NCBI RefSeq assembly: GCF_000003815.2
Contig: NC_049994.1
Span: forward strand, 5,911,283 to 5,975,282
Source of the DNA: Branchiostoma floridae
Lineage: Eukaryota; Chordata; Leptocardii; Amphioxiformes; Branchiostomatidae
Direction: 5' to 3'
Length of the DNA: 64,000 nt
Part shown: piece by piece, positions 45,101 through 57,200 of the stretch
Numbering within the stretch: the stretch's first letter is position 1
How the letters are laid out: every line of letters starts with the position of its first letter
Notes under the pieces: model-generated
The model's input: the letters and a program-made list of their open reading frames with translations, nothing else
Database searches by the model: none
What the model was told of the DNA's origin: nothing
Translations under genes and position numbers: made by a program

Positions 45101-48100
45101 AAAAAACAAAACAAAAAAAAACAACGTTAGCATAGAGGTCTTCCAAAGATTGTCTTGAAAACCAAATGTTAAATATCCTAAATTTAACACAATTCAGATA
45201 TTTAGGTGTTGAAGAGAATCTTGAGAAGGCCTCTATAACAACGTTTTTTGAGGTGGCGGTATAATGGCACCTGGTGGAATTATGAGAATGTATGTTAACC
45301 TTCATCCTCAATATTCCAGCTGGTTGGCTGCGGTTTTTAGTGGTTTATCATTCATTTCCGGGTTATCATGGAAGCTCATCTGTGTTGGTAGTAATCATAC
45401 ACCCCCACCTAACTCCTTCTGCTTTTCCCCCTACCCGTTCACCTTTTCCCCCGGACTTCCTCTTAACCCCCGCCGTACTTCATCTGTGCCCCCGTCATTC
45501 CTCTTTACCCCCGGTGTAATTCTGCTTTTCCCCCGCCCTTTTCCTTTTCCCCCAATGGCCGCCGTCAACCCGAATTGCACGTAGTCGACACGAAAATCGT
45601 TCGGAAAGTAACAATAACGGTTGCGCCACGGAACATGAAATAGCCTATGCTCTAGTACACATTCTGGGCCACCTTTCTGCCAAGTGGCATTTCACAACAC
45701 CTTGCCATTCTGAACTGAAAAGCCATGTGCCGTCAGCAGCGCGTAGTTTGTGGTGCTCCACGTACATAAATGCAACTAGTACTTAGTGGCTGGGTGGCGG
45801 ATCGCTTGACGCCGGGGTTTTGCGGCGTTGCAGAAAATCATTAGGCTTGGCTACAAGATCAGAATCTTATATTATAATTCTTTATAATTGCAATGGCGAA
45901 GTGATGGATTCAATATAGTATGGGAATGATGTACAAAGAGAGTACAGAATCAATTCAAAAGACAGGCAGAGAATGCGTACACTAAGCGTCGGAATCGTTC
46001 CATGTGTAGCATTTCAAGTTTTCACTTGATGTAACAGATCTTCATAAAATGTCGGCTGCGGCGTCTTTAATACGTCACGTATGCTGTGGTTTCAATACCG
46101 TGTGTCTGTATTTGTGTTTGTGAACTGGGTGGCTGGATCTTTGATATATGGCATGCAGAACGAACACAGTCGAAATGCAGCAGGGCGTACAATACATGCG
46201 AGTAACAAGAAATGTATGAAGATAGCAAACGATATCTGGGTACTAAGGTACTGTAAATGGACACATAGCGAGTTTGTGAAAAAGAATGAAGGGTATATTA
46301 TGAAATGTACTCTGCCTTTACTTAGCATACCGAAAAGTCACACTGAGATAAAAATAGTTGGGTCCCACTATGTTGGTCGGGCTGAGACGCAGTGCCTATT
46401 CACGGGCGCGACCCTGCTCCTCGGATCGACACGGGGACTTTTACCTGCGTTGTTTCCAACCTGGGTCGGTACGTCCCTCTTTTAAAAGAACGACCTGTTA
46501 GTCCTGGGCTCCCGGGGTAACCATATCGATGCCGATATAGCGAGTCGCCCGATCGCCATAGCACAGCGTGCCGGCCTCAAGCGGTCCACCACCAGCGTCT
46601 AGGAAGTAGTGGTGGAGCGCCACAAACGACGCGCTGCTGACGGGGCATGCTTTTTCAGTTCAGACTGGGAAGGAGTTGTGAAACGCCACTTGGCAGAAAG
46701 GTGGCCCAGAATGTGTACTAGAGCATAGGCTATTTCATGTTCCGTGGCGCAACCGTTATTGTTACTTTCCGAACGATTTTCGTGTCGACTACGTGCAATT
46801 CGGGTTGACGGCGGCCATTGGGGGAAAAGGAAAAGGGCGGGGGAAAAGCAGAATTACACCGGGGGTAAAGAGGAATGACGGGGGCACAGATGAAGTACGG
46901 CGGGGGTTAAGAGGAAGTCCGGGGGAAAAGGTGAACGGGTAGGGGGAAAAGCAGAAGGAGTTAGGTGGGGGTGTCATAGTACAAAGCTAAACTTTCTTCC
47001 AACTCAAAAGTATACACGGATTAAATTTTCAGCGACCACTGTCGCCTTCTTCAGGATCAATACTGATGATCAATCACTTCGGGACGTAAACTCGCGAGAG
47101 TTGCGGACACGTGGTCTTTTCAACACGTGATCATGCAGATACATGACGTCAGCAATTGGTCAAACGTGCCAGGAAGTTGATAACGCCCACCGTCTATTTC
47201 CAGGTGCTATTCTCACGTTGGCCGCCAGGGGGGGCGGCAGGACGTCTCCATTGGTAGAGGCTGTGAGTACAAGGTCACTGTGATCCAGCAGATAATGCAC
47301 GTGCTCGGCTTCTATCTGGAGCATACCCGCAATGACAGGGACAACCACGTCACCATACAATGGGAAAATATCATGACAGGTGAGCGTCAAATTACTAGAT
47401 CGTTTCACATTCAGGCAATGTTTAAAATCCGAATTTACTGTGTTTGTATCAAAGTTAAAGGAATACGATGCATTAACATTGACGTTTTTCTAAGGCCCAT
47501 TTCCACAAGAGGGCGATATCGCGCTGCGCTCTCAATGCGACCTAAATAGAATATGTGTAACCTTCGCTTTCACACTGGGTATATCATACAAAACGTAAAA
47601 GTGTGACTGAGGAGACAAGATGCACAAAGCATAAAAAGATTCGTTTCTTTTCTATACAATTTGAAAAGCGATATGTCAAATTTTAGCTATAGGTCACAGA
47701 GAGAGCGCTGCGAGAGCTCCGTCCTATTGGAAAGGGGGTATCACTACTGAAACTTTGAGATGAAGATGATGAAGATTAAAAATAAATGATTTACATTGCA
47801 GGAATGAGGAGTCAGTTTAGCAAACGCCCTAGGTCTGAAGTAGATACGCTTGGACCTTACGACACCCTGTCAGTCATGCACTATGGCGGCTACGCTTTCA
47901 GTCGAAGTGGTACCCTTCCCACAATCACAGACAAGTGAGACTTCTTTTTTGTTTCGTAGTGCGTGCATGTGTGCATGTGTGTGCGTGTGTGGTGTGTACA
48001 TGTGTGTGTGTGTGTGTAGTGCGTGCATATATGTACATGCTTGTGTGTAGTGCGTGCCTGTCTGTGTGTGTACTGTGTGCGTGTGTTGTGCGTACATATG

Positions 48101-48586
48101 TACATGTGTGTGTGTACATGTGTGTGTGTGTGTATGTATGTGTAGTGCGTTCATGTGTAAATGTATGTGTGTGTGTAGTGCGTGCATGTGTGTGTGTGTA
48201 TGTGTGTGTGTGCAAGTATGAGTGCGTGAATATGTGTTTGTATGCACAAGCCACCTTGCATTTGAATCTAAAGACACATATATTCATATAAGCTATAGAC
48301 ATTTCATACATTAATGTCAGTGATAACATCATGAATTTGAAAACAGACGCACTACCAATGATCTTAACTTGTCTTTTAATTTAATTTGATCGAAAATACA
48401 AGCTGTAGAGTTTGGACTTAAGATTTTCATTGATACCTTTCCCCATTCAGGTCCGGTGAACCAATAGCTACCCGACGTCCGAATGAAGGAATGAGCGATC
48501 TAGACGTGACAAAGCTCAACAAGCTTTATAACTGTGCAAAACAGCCAGAGAACAGCGATCAGCGGATGGCGGGTTTTATTCTATAG
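42162..48586 (+). CDS. astacin-family (M12A) protein with inactivated zinc site
   Basis: Exons: 42162-42231, 43561-43720 (3' limit uncertain), 44773-44890, 47204-47379, 47802-47934, 48451-48586. A signal peptide (MDAAMLLSWGVVILILAPS) is followed by a short prodomain with FGED in place of the FxGD switch. Next come a basic cleavage site (RIRRAV), WRSGPVQDGPYIRY, DARGRDVINAAIQEVNAKSC, GCYSHVGRQGGRQDVSIG, the zinc-site region, Met-turn SVMHY and the C-terminal LNKLYNC. Astacins are secreted zinc endopeptidases. Here HExxHxxGFxH reads QQIMHVLGFYL (47286-47318), so two of three zinc ligands and the catalytic Glu are lost. Exons 2 and 3 do not join in frame at the 43720 donor; donors at 43785 or 43791, inside a transposon end, would restore frame. 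It may be a secreted pseudo-protease or a decaying gene. Confidence 0.85.
43030..43575. repeat. tandem duplication including the astacin exon 2 acceptor
   Basis: The segment about 43060-43215 is repeated at about 43228-43570 (shared 'gttatctttggcaac', 'gtcaaaagaccg.ctgtca' and 'ggcaattagcatcaacaca' blocks). Both copies end in CCTCTTCTG(T/C)AG|GGTTGTT. The second copy supplies the real exon; it also holds the Tc1-like insertion at 43252-43432. Confidence 0.75.
43252..43432. mobile_element. Tc1/mariner-type MITE (CAGTCAAACCTGCC)
   Basis: The inverted ends CAGTCAAACCTGCC and GGCAGGTTTGACTG are flanked by TA (43250-43251, 43433-43434). It is related to 61627-62111. Confidence 0.8.
43763..44238. 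mobile_element. TAGGGGTGGGTAC-family element in the astacin gene
   Basis: Begins TAGGGGTGGGTACCG and ends GGTACCCACCCCTT, with the internal 'ccaggt..ggacctg' palindromes of the family. It begins 42 bp after the proposed exon 2 donor. Confidence 0.7.
45052..45297. mobile_element. long foldback MITE in astacin intron 3
   Basis: Almost the whole 246 bp is a palindrome. TAACATACAT..CATAATTCCACC at the left pairs with the right end through 'ccgccacctcaaaaaa', 'aacgtt', 'tagaggt' and inward. Confidence 0.85.
45399..46974. mobile_element. 1.6-kb element with about 365-bp terminal inverted repeats
   Basis: The arms 45399-45763 and 46611-46974 are inverted copies with few differences (ACACCCCCACCTAACTCC / GGAGTTAGGTGGGGGTGT). 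Each holds a polypyrimidine/polypurine stretch of CCCCC blocks. CAT lies on both outer sides, a possible 3-bp target duplication. The interior 45764-46610 is unique and has an open frame of 134 codons at 46081-46485 (+) with no recognised domain, so it is probably non-autonomous. Confidence 0.8.
46975..47110. repeat. possible retroelement 3' fragment
   Basis: On the minus strand the sequence 'gcgacagtggtcgctgaaaa' followed by 'tttaatccgtgtatac' resembles the 3' end motif shared by many animal Penelope/non-LTR-like fragments. This rests on memory of the motif only, and no coding remnant supports it. Confidence 0.25.
47955..48240. repeat. (TG)n-rich microsatellite in the last astacin intron
   Basis: About 280 bp of TG/GTGC runs. 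The several long frames on both strands here are low-complexity artefacts. Confidence 0.95.
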
Positions 48587-48657
48587 TTGAGAGAGCGAAG
48601 TTTGTCCTCACATAAGTGTCGTCTGCACAACGTTGCAGCCAACTTTCAATATCACCA

Positions 48658-48858
48658 ACCATTTTACAACGTGTAGCTTAGGTATTGTACCTTTCACCTA
48701 CCATTTTACAACGTGTAGCTTAGGTATTGTACCTTTCACCTACCATTTTATAACGTGTAGTTTAGCTTTGTATTGTACCTTTTACCAACCATTTTACAAC
48801 GTGTAGCTTAGGTATTGTACCCTTCACCTACCATTTTACAACGTGTAACTTAGGTATA
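48658..48858. repeat. 42-bp tandem repeat in the astacin 3' UTR
   Basis: Five units beginning 'accattttacaacgtgtag' occur at 48658, 48700, 48742, 48788 and 48830. A poly(A) signal AATAAA follows at 48892-48897. Confidence 0.9.
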
Positions 48859-48891
48859 TGTATTTGTGTATTTTATTGTATGTACGAGCAT

Positions 48892-48897
48892 AATAAA
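48892..48897 (+). terminator. poly(A) signal AATAAA of the astacin gene
   Basis: Canonical hexamer 306 bp after the stop codon, just past the 42-bp repeats. Confidence 0.65.
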
Positions 48898-49270
48898 GTC
48901 ACTCAATAAATCACTCACTTGTGTTCATTTATTTCCTAATGCACGTTGATGAAATAGTAATATAGTAATTTGCTGGCAGGTTACTTACTTATCAAACTAC
49001 TGCCCTAAACGTCATATTGTTTGAAGGTGCAACAGTTCTCTAGTTTGTAAAAGAAAATACCCAAAGTTCTATAACTTGTAGCAGTAGCGTAAGCAAAATA
49101 GATGGGTGCAGAATGAAGGGATGTCCCTATAGCTCGCCTGGTAATATTCAGACTCTTGGTTGAGCTCCTAATCCAGTTCAATAGTCGGTAACTGTGAGAC
49201 ATACAGCCTCTACAACACACAGAAGGTCACAAAAACTGACAAGTGTCACTCATCTCCTGATCATGACCAT

Positions 49271-49278
49271 GCTTTATT
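49271..49278 (-). terminator. possible poly(A) signal of HIBCH
   Basis: AATAAA on the minus strand about 2 kb beyond the HIBCH stop. If used, the 3' UTR spans about 49250-51277 and includes the repeat at 50513-50973. Confidence 0.35.
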
Positions 49279-50512
49279 TCCAAAGGCATTTGTTATCTGA
49301 TGCAGTGATGCCAGAATGTTACAAAACCATTCAACTTAACTCCTTTGGCAATGTGAACATTATACACTGACAATGCCAGTACACTAAGTCAAATTTACAG
49401 TTCTTGCTAGTTCCAAACAAGGTAGATAATTCACATACTTGTTATTTTCAAACAAGGCAGATAACACACATTCTTGTCAACAAAGGTTGAGCACATACGA
49501 AGATTATCAATATATAAGGGTTACTCTTATTTGAAAAGACACTGTCACTGGATTGTAATAGTTCAACTTGTACTGAATCTGAGTATAATTATTTTCGTCA
49601 AACTGGTACCTTTCAAAGATAAAAATCTATCATTAGATATTCCCAGTGATGTTTCTATATTAAGTAACCAATGTTATGAAATCAAATTTAGATAAGCAGT
49701 TTTTATTATGAATTGGCTCATACTGGAAATTAGTCTTGACATACAGCTGGTGAGTGGCTGGAAATAAATGGAAGTACAAAAACAAGAACTATAATGAAAT
49801 AATATACCATTTGGCTCGCTCCTGAGGCGTCGCCAAAAAGTAGTCAGCTAGCACTTGCCTTGGCACACATTATATCAGTACATCACAATGGCACATTTCT
49901 CTTACATTATAAAATGAAAGAAACAATATACAAGTGGAGATTTACAAGTAGTGCTTAATATACTAGTATATAGACATATAATACAATTATGTCATAGAAT
50001 TTCATATAATCAAGAGAAAGTTCCTTCAGTTATTTTTTGTTTGTTTCCAACTTAGTGTGTCCGGTTTATGACACATTTACAAACTAGGCCTTGTTTATAC
50101 CATTATGTGGATGAGATCTGCGTCCATTCAAAAAAGTTTTTGCCTATACAGCAAATCATACAGCGTCAAAATGAGCAAATATATCTCATATATTGCAAAC
50201 AACATACTGGAAAACAGATTCAAAGAAAGGATGTGAAAGGACAAGAACATACAATACTATGTTTAATTGTGTATTTAGTCATTTGTTAAACCATCCAGAC
50301 CACTTCCATTTCAAAATGAAGGCAATTTTTTACCAGACTTTTTATTTTATTTCACACACATCAGTTTTGGGATTCTCAGAGGATGCTATTCACATTATTA
50401 ATTTAACATGGACTTACATCAAATTATAGTTTTGAACATTTTGATAGCCATTGAGATAACCAATTTATCTAGGGTGTAAGTACACAGGATTTAGTGTGGT
50501 TTTGGTATGAAG

Positions 50513-50973
50513 TAGGGGTGGGTACAGGTACATTGTATGGTATAAAACTGATTTTTCTTGTTGGACCAGTGCAAAAAAAAAAACAGACCTGAAAAAAAAA
50601 ATCAGTGGACCGGATCTTGGACCAATTAGAAAATGAACTTCAGTGGAGGTTCACATGTTTTGGGGCTTACTCGTCCAAGAAAATAACTGGAGCAAAGTAA
50701 AGGAGAGTTGACCGTCATTTTTACCAAGTTTCTAATTAAGAAGTCTAACTTGGTGGAAAATGGTGTTGTTTACATGAAGACAGGATTTTAAATGCCAGTG
50801 GAAGTCTGATACTCTACCAAACCGAATCCTTAGTAGCAAAATGGACCATTGTTTTGTGTATCGACCATTCACAAGATTTCACAGACAATCAGGTCCAGGT
50901 TCAGGTCCGGACCTGATCCTCTGGACCTGGACCATACCTGGACCTGAATTTTCTGTACCAGTACCCACCCCTA
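50513..50973. mobile_element. full-length TAGGGGTGGGTAC-family element (hAT-like)
   Basis: The ends TAGGGGTGGGTAC and GTACCCACCCCTA are perfect inverted repeats. The flanks GTATGAAG and GTATGATT agree at 6 of 8 positions, as expected for an old 8-bp hAT target duplication. The interior has nested 'ccggacctg' palindromes and no coding region. Confidence 0.75.
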
Positions 50974-51277
50974 GTATGATTAGTCATCACAGGAATGTCC
51001 TGGTTTTATCTTAATGCAGATACAATTAATATATCATTTTAAATAGAGAAGTTCAAAAGATGTCAAGGCAAAGGTTTTTACATCATGACCGAGAGAGAAG
51101 GCAGTTGGAACAATGTGTGTTGATCCATTGATGCACAACATCAACAACTGCAGAGTTTCCACTGATATATCTTTCCTCGATCACAATTATGCCAAAGAGC
51201 AGGCATCGTGTAAGGTGGACATGTAGTAATTCTTTTGTTTTTCACTGAAAGTACGAAAACATCCTGATTGGCTTTGC

Positions 51278-54200
51278 TTAGAGGTGCAGTTCCTTGGCGG
51301 GCAGATAGGAGAGCGGTATGGGCTCGAAGTACGAATCCAACATCCTCGGCGTCACCCCTTCCAAGGTGCTGGGATTCCACTTGGGCGAGTGATCTTTGTC
51401 CACAAGAACTGCAAGGAAAATTGAAAATATATAACGAAGAACTCATTCTGTTTGGGATTTAAGCTTATGCTACATGTATGTACATTGCATACCATACCTA
51501 CAATAACAAAAATGTAATGGTGTGACAATAGAAAAAACTTACCGGCTCTGACTCCCTCGTAAAAATCGTGCCCTCTCTGTGATGAAACAAACAAACATAG
51601 ACAACAAGTTAATGAGATGCATAGACATACAGACACACAAACAATATGTTTATCCCAGCTTTGAATATCAATTACAGCTGTAGCAAGCAAGACTAATACA
51701 TAAATCACTTGCCCTATATTAATACCTAGTCTCACACTGTCACAGCATGAAAATCAACTGACCAATGAATCTTTGAGCTCTCAATGACAAATCTGTCAAT
51801 ACTACACCTCGCATGGTATCCTCTTGTTCATTGGTAAACCCTTTAAGATTTGGCAGAAATGATTTTCATGCGGAAAAAAGTGTGACCCTCAATTTTGAAA
51901 TACAAAAAAATGTAGGGCTTCTGGCAATCAACAAATATGTCCAATTGTATGAGTATGATAGACTGTTTGCGGCCAACTGTATGAGTATGGGGGCAACTGT
52001 ATGTCGAGTATTGTCCCATTTAAAAGATCTTCTATCTGTGAGAACTCACCACACATCCTTGGCTCATCCTGTACTCTATCTGCAGACACTCCTGTAGGCT
52101 CAGGTGGCCTCCCATGGACAGCTGCCGATGGGTGATCTTCATAGATGTGGGGGACATCTTCTTCAGTTTCTAAAAGATACAGAGACAAATGTAACTCTCT
52201 TAGGTATAACCGGAAACAAGCCTGCCTACCTAAGTGCTTAGGCCAGGGACTGGTCCCTTGGTTTTAGAACAAATATAGCCATTGCTGTTATCAAATCCAA
52301 CTACCGGTAGTATACCCTACAACTAGGGGCTGCAGTCCTTTCAGGTCACACAGCATAGACAGGCATATGTTTGAGGAAACTTATACTTAAAGTGGGGCAA
52401 ACCAGCATAAATGTTTGGCCTGAAATTGTGTGTTTTTTCTTTTCTTCTAAACTTGGAAAAATGGCACACAATGTCACAAAACAACGACCATCCTTTCATC
52501 AAGTCTTCTTTTGATTATTTTTTGATTTTTGATTATCACTGTGCATTGGTTTTAGTAATGGCAACAGATTTTCTGAATCAGTAAAGTTCTCTTGTCTCAA
52601 ACTTCAGAATGACTTTCCGAGTACGGCCATGTTGCTTGGCTTGTCTGGGCTTCCTAGGCAAATGCATCGCATGTCATTGTGACAACAGGGAAGTTCGCAC
52701 AAATTCGTAAAATTGGGACAATTTGGAGCAGTCCAGTGATATAACAACCTGTTTCATAGGTTAAGAGACTATGATATAAAGACCCACGATATACATACCT
52801 CCAACTGCTGCATAGCCCACTCTGACCCATCCTCCATCAGTGCCTCAAAGATCTCCTCTACACTGTCTGGGGAAAACAGGCTACAAACACATGAACACAC
52901 AGAGTGTCATTATGGTAAGGTTACATCACAGAAACATGTCATAATATACCGGTACATAGTTACAAAGCTTAGAGCAGTGCTAGTTCTAGTGCCATGTTTT
53001 CAGCTACTTCTCTCCTGAAACGTGTCGACTCACTTGAAGTTGCAGGCTGTAATATCACATGTAAGTAACAGCAATCATAGCTCCCATGTTGTTTCTCCTT
53101 CTTGCCTCAGCCTCCTGGAAAAGCCTAAGACGTATCTGCTAGCAGCTGGACAACAGGAAAGCTATAGAAGAACCTTACAGCTAACCCAACGTATTTTCTA
53201 GCTCAAAAAAAGATCTCATACTCCTCGACTAAAAAATGACATGGGACAAGCTTGTCCCTAGGACCATAAAAATGTAGCATCATTATTTTATAACACTACA
53301 TAGCTAAACTAGTGCCTGAATTTTGCAACCACATGTACATTGAGATGTAAGAATCACAAACCAAAATTTGACCTTACATGCTTTACCCCTAAAGCTCACA
53401 CCGCTAATTTTCCAGAAAAAAAGTTTGTTTCCAATAAAATCTCTATTACTCTGGATTGTTATGACTTCAAAACTTTTTGATATGAAGCAACACAGTAGGA
53501 TTTATCAGTATCTTGCATTTTTTGTTACCAAGGAAAGAGGGCGCTCATGTACTTTGACCATATTTTCCAGTGTAGACTCCCATGTACGTACAAAACCACT
53601 ACAGAATACACAGAAGAAAGGTCTAAAAACTCTACCTTTAGTTCTTTTTGCTTATGTAATCATTGAAATTTATTGCATCAGAAAAGAGATGGTACACAGC
53701 GATGCTTTTTCTTAGGAAAACGAAATGGACAGGACGAGCGAAAACCATGGGGTCTAGACCAAGAAATATGGCGGTACATGGTTGACGGAGAAAAACTGTT
53801 TTACCGATTTCCTTGGCCAGACGGTGGAAGAGACAGTGTTGCGCCTCAGCCATTAAATAAAAAAGGCCGTTACCATCCTTATCCTCACCTACAACGTGCT
53901 TGGGTTACTTGCAAACTGCGATAATAACATGAACTGGTTAGAACAGAGCGTCAGGCCTCGGAACTAGCAGCCAGTGTAGGGGTGTTCACAAACACATCTT
54001 TTCCGCAGAATGAAACACCAGCTTTCAGCCACTGAACCCACATCGAAAATGTGAGACAGGCTCTCTTCTATATGGTTGAAAAACAAGATAATTTCGTCTT
54101 CTACTTCTATTTTTGAGAAGCTGATTTTGACTGTGATTTTTTTTTTTTTCAGTGATAGAATGAAATTACAAAGGATTTTTCAGGTTTATCTATAGCATCA

Positions 54201-57200
54201 TGTTTCTGTTCCCAGTTTTGGAGTTCAATATTAGATAGCAATTTCTTCTTGTATTTCTGACATAGGTTAGACAGAAATAATTTCTTCTCGTTTTAATAAA
54301 ATCATTAGATTTTTTAATAGCGTACTGATTGAGACTTAAGTTCCCAGCCCTGACGTGTTGAAACTTTCAACAGTGAAAAAACCAATGCATGTATCACAGC
54401 TCATGTCAAGCACAATGTTAACGTTCTTCTGATATGCTTATTATGTATATCAGGCAGGCCAGTATAACATTAGGTATCCTTCATATTTGCTGTTAGGTGA
54501 GGTGTCAAGCAACAGTACAAAACATGTGATTGTATATCCATAAGAGGGTAGGGTTATGTTCCGTTTTATTTAAAAACATTGTTTACATACAGCTTTCTTA
54601 TACATTTGTAATACAACTCAATGGGTATCTAGATCTTTGAAAGTTGNNNNNNNNNNNNNNNNNNNNNNNNNNNNNNNNNNNNNNNNNNNNNNNNNNNNNN
54701 NNNNNNNNNNNNNNNNNNNNNNNNNNNNNNNNNNNNNNNNNNNNNNCAGCCATTTCACTTGTTGATGCCATTTATTGCTGTCAAGGGGTAGCATTTGTTG
54801 ATGTTGATAATTTAGTTCCGTTTTCACGAGATATATTATCGCTGATGATATTTGAACAAATATACGTAATTTGAAATGAAAGCTGTGTGGAAACAAGATA
54901 GCATGCACAAGGCAAAATCAGAGGAAAGAACCTTCTGTGTGAAACCACCATTAACATAAACTTTGATAAAGGATGTTAGCTTATAATATCTTCAGGATGC
55001 AGCCACCAGCACAGCAATGTTAAAAGACAAAAAAGGGTGCAAAAAAAATACAAGATACAATTTGTGCCTACAAACTTTGCAGACATTCAAACCTAACTTT
55101 GTTCAACAAAGCCTGCAATAAAAAAAACATTCTGTAGAGACAAATATCTTTAAGTTGTACACTGCGAACATCTGAAAAACTGAGTTTTAATTATCTTGAA
55201 TATAAAGATTATTCATAAAGCCATAGCATACACTGGATTATCAATATCATAACGTGCTGATTTTGTGACATGGTTCCTTACTTGTTGATTTTGTCCATGT
55301 GAGGTTCCAGAGAAAACTCAGGCACTTCGGGCATCTCCCTCTTGGTCTAGCAAGGGAGAAAAAAGTGTCAGAAAGGTCACAATATTCTTAAAATAAGTTA
55401 GGGTTTTCAGGCCACTATTATTGGGTTATTGGGTGGGCTGACTACTCTCTCTTTGCAGCCAGGAGGTTACAATAGGTAGGGATATATCGCAAGGGTCTGG
55501 AGTAGTGTTCTAGCTATAGCCAGCCTGAATTTTTTTCCGTCCCTAGATTTTGAATGGCAATCCTGTCAAGTGCCGGAGGCTTCCACACGACAGTCCTAGC
55601 GCAGTCTGGGGGAATTTTGAAATCTAAGACCCTCTGGAACACTATTTCCTGCATTTTGAGGTGCAAATTTTGCTGGTAGAGTATACTCTGCTTGGTTCAA
55701 TGGCATCTGCGCTGAATTTCTGGAGACCTTTGCGAAATTTCATTTGTTTAACATCTTTACATGACGATTTTTGTCCGTTCCAGAGGACGTAACGGACAAA
55801 ATTTTTGTCTGTCCGAAGGTGCAAATTCAGTCAAAGAACGGAAGGATATGGATGCTGGCTAAAACTCAGTTCTAAGTGCAGTAGCAAAACACAGTGTACA
55901 TGTTCTACTATTTAGGCGGTTACAACAAGGACATGTATCCCTATTCCACTCTTAATGACGTACAAAGTCTAGGCTTGCAGTCTTTGGCAAGAGCAAGTTT
56001 TATGTCCGTCAAGCAAGAACTAGTAATATGTTTCTCCTTTCCTAATCTTATCTTCTATAAGAATTTTGTATAAAATGTTGAAATTTTGAGCATTCACCTC
56101 TTTATGATATTTTGTCAGCAGTTCGTCAATCTTCTGGGAGGAGGACTGTTTCAGGGACATCAGTTCCTCTTCTAATGCTGGCAGCTGGAAAAATAACAAG
56201 AAGTTATGGCCTCAACAACTGTCCTCGTGCATTTCAGTTTACTTTGTTCAACTCTACTGTAATATGTACCACTAGAGTTTTTGGCCAGCCTAAAAGAAAT
56301 AACAAGAAAAAAAAAAGATAATCCCTACCTACCGACCTTAATTTTTTCAGGACTGAAGCAGGAAACACAATATTTTTTTCCAAGGCCCTATTAAACTTCT
56401 TAAAATTTAGGGCAAGTAACCCTTGTATCCCAAAAGTTATGTTGGAAATACACTGACACGGAATGCATTTAGGAAATTTTGTTTTCAATTAAGACATGTA
56501 TCTTTACTGTACATTGGCTAGTTTCAAGTGTTTCTTCAAAATCGAGGAGAACAAAATTAACTATGTGTTCACCTTGTCTGACTCCACATAATGTGTGGCC
56601 ACGCCGGCCTTGTAGACTTCCCTGCCCTTTAACCTGTATCCGGTCAGAGCCAGGTACATCCCCAGGGAACCGCCTAGCCTGGGCAGGAAGTAACCACCGC
56701 CTACATCAGGGAACAGACCTGGAGGGGAGAATGTACGAGTAATCAAATCAATTGGGTCATGATCTTGCTTCCACTAGCCTAGCTTCTCAACACCACATAA
56801 ATAATATGGTACATGCATATCTAATAAGACCTGTAACAATAACATGTATTTTACTCACACAACACACAAAAGAACAGAGCCTGTGGTAGACCAGTCAAAT
56901 TATCTTTTCCTAGTTTTCATATCTAGAACTCATAAGAATGCTGAATGTGATATCTAAGCATGGTAACTAATGGTGGAAAATGTTGTGCTTTACAAACCAA
57001 ACCTTGATCAATGATATCATATAGTTGTAGGAGACATTTTGACACAGAAAGACTTTATTTCTAAGAGAGAAAATAATTTTGTAGATAATATTTAGAGACT
57101 ATAACTAAAACCACAAAGTTTTAAACCTTGGCTTACCTATAGCAGTTTCAGGCATGGCAAATAACGTCCTCTCTGTAGCAACACGATATAAACCATGGAC

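Noticed and set aside
47870-48332. Frames of over 100 codons rich in Cys/Val or His/Thr
   Set aside because: They are artefacts of the (TG)n microsatellite in an astacin intron.
53638-53924. Possible exon open on both strands in a HIBCH intron
   Set aside because: Neither reading has a recognised family, supported start or paired splice sites.
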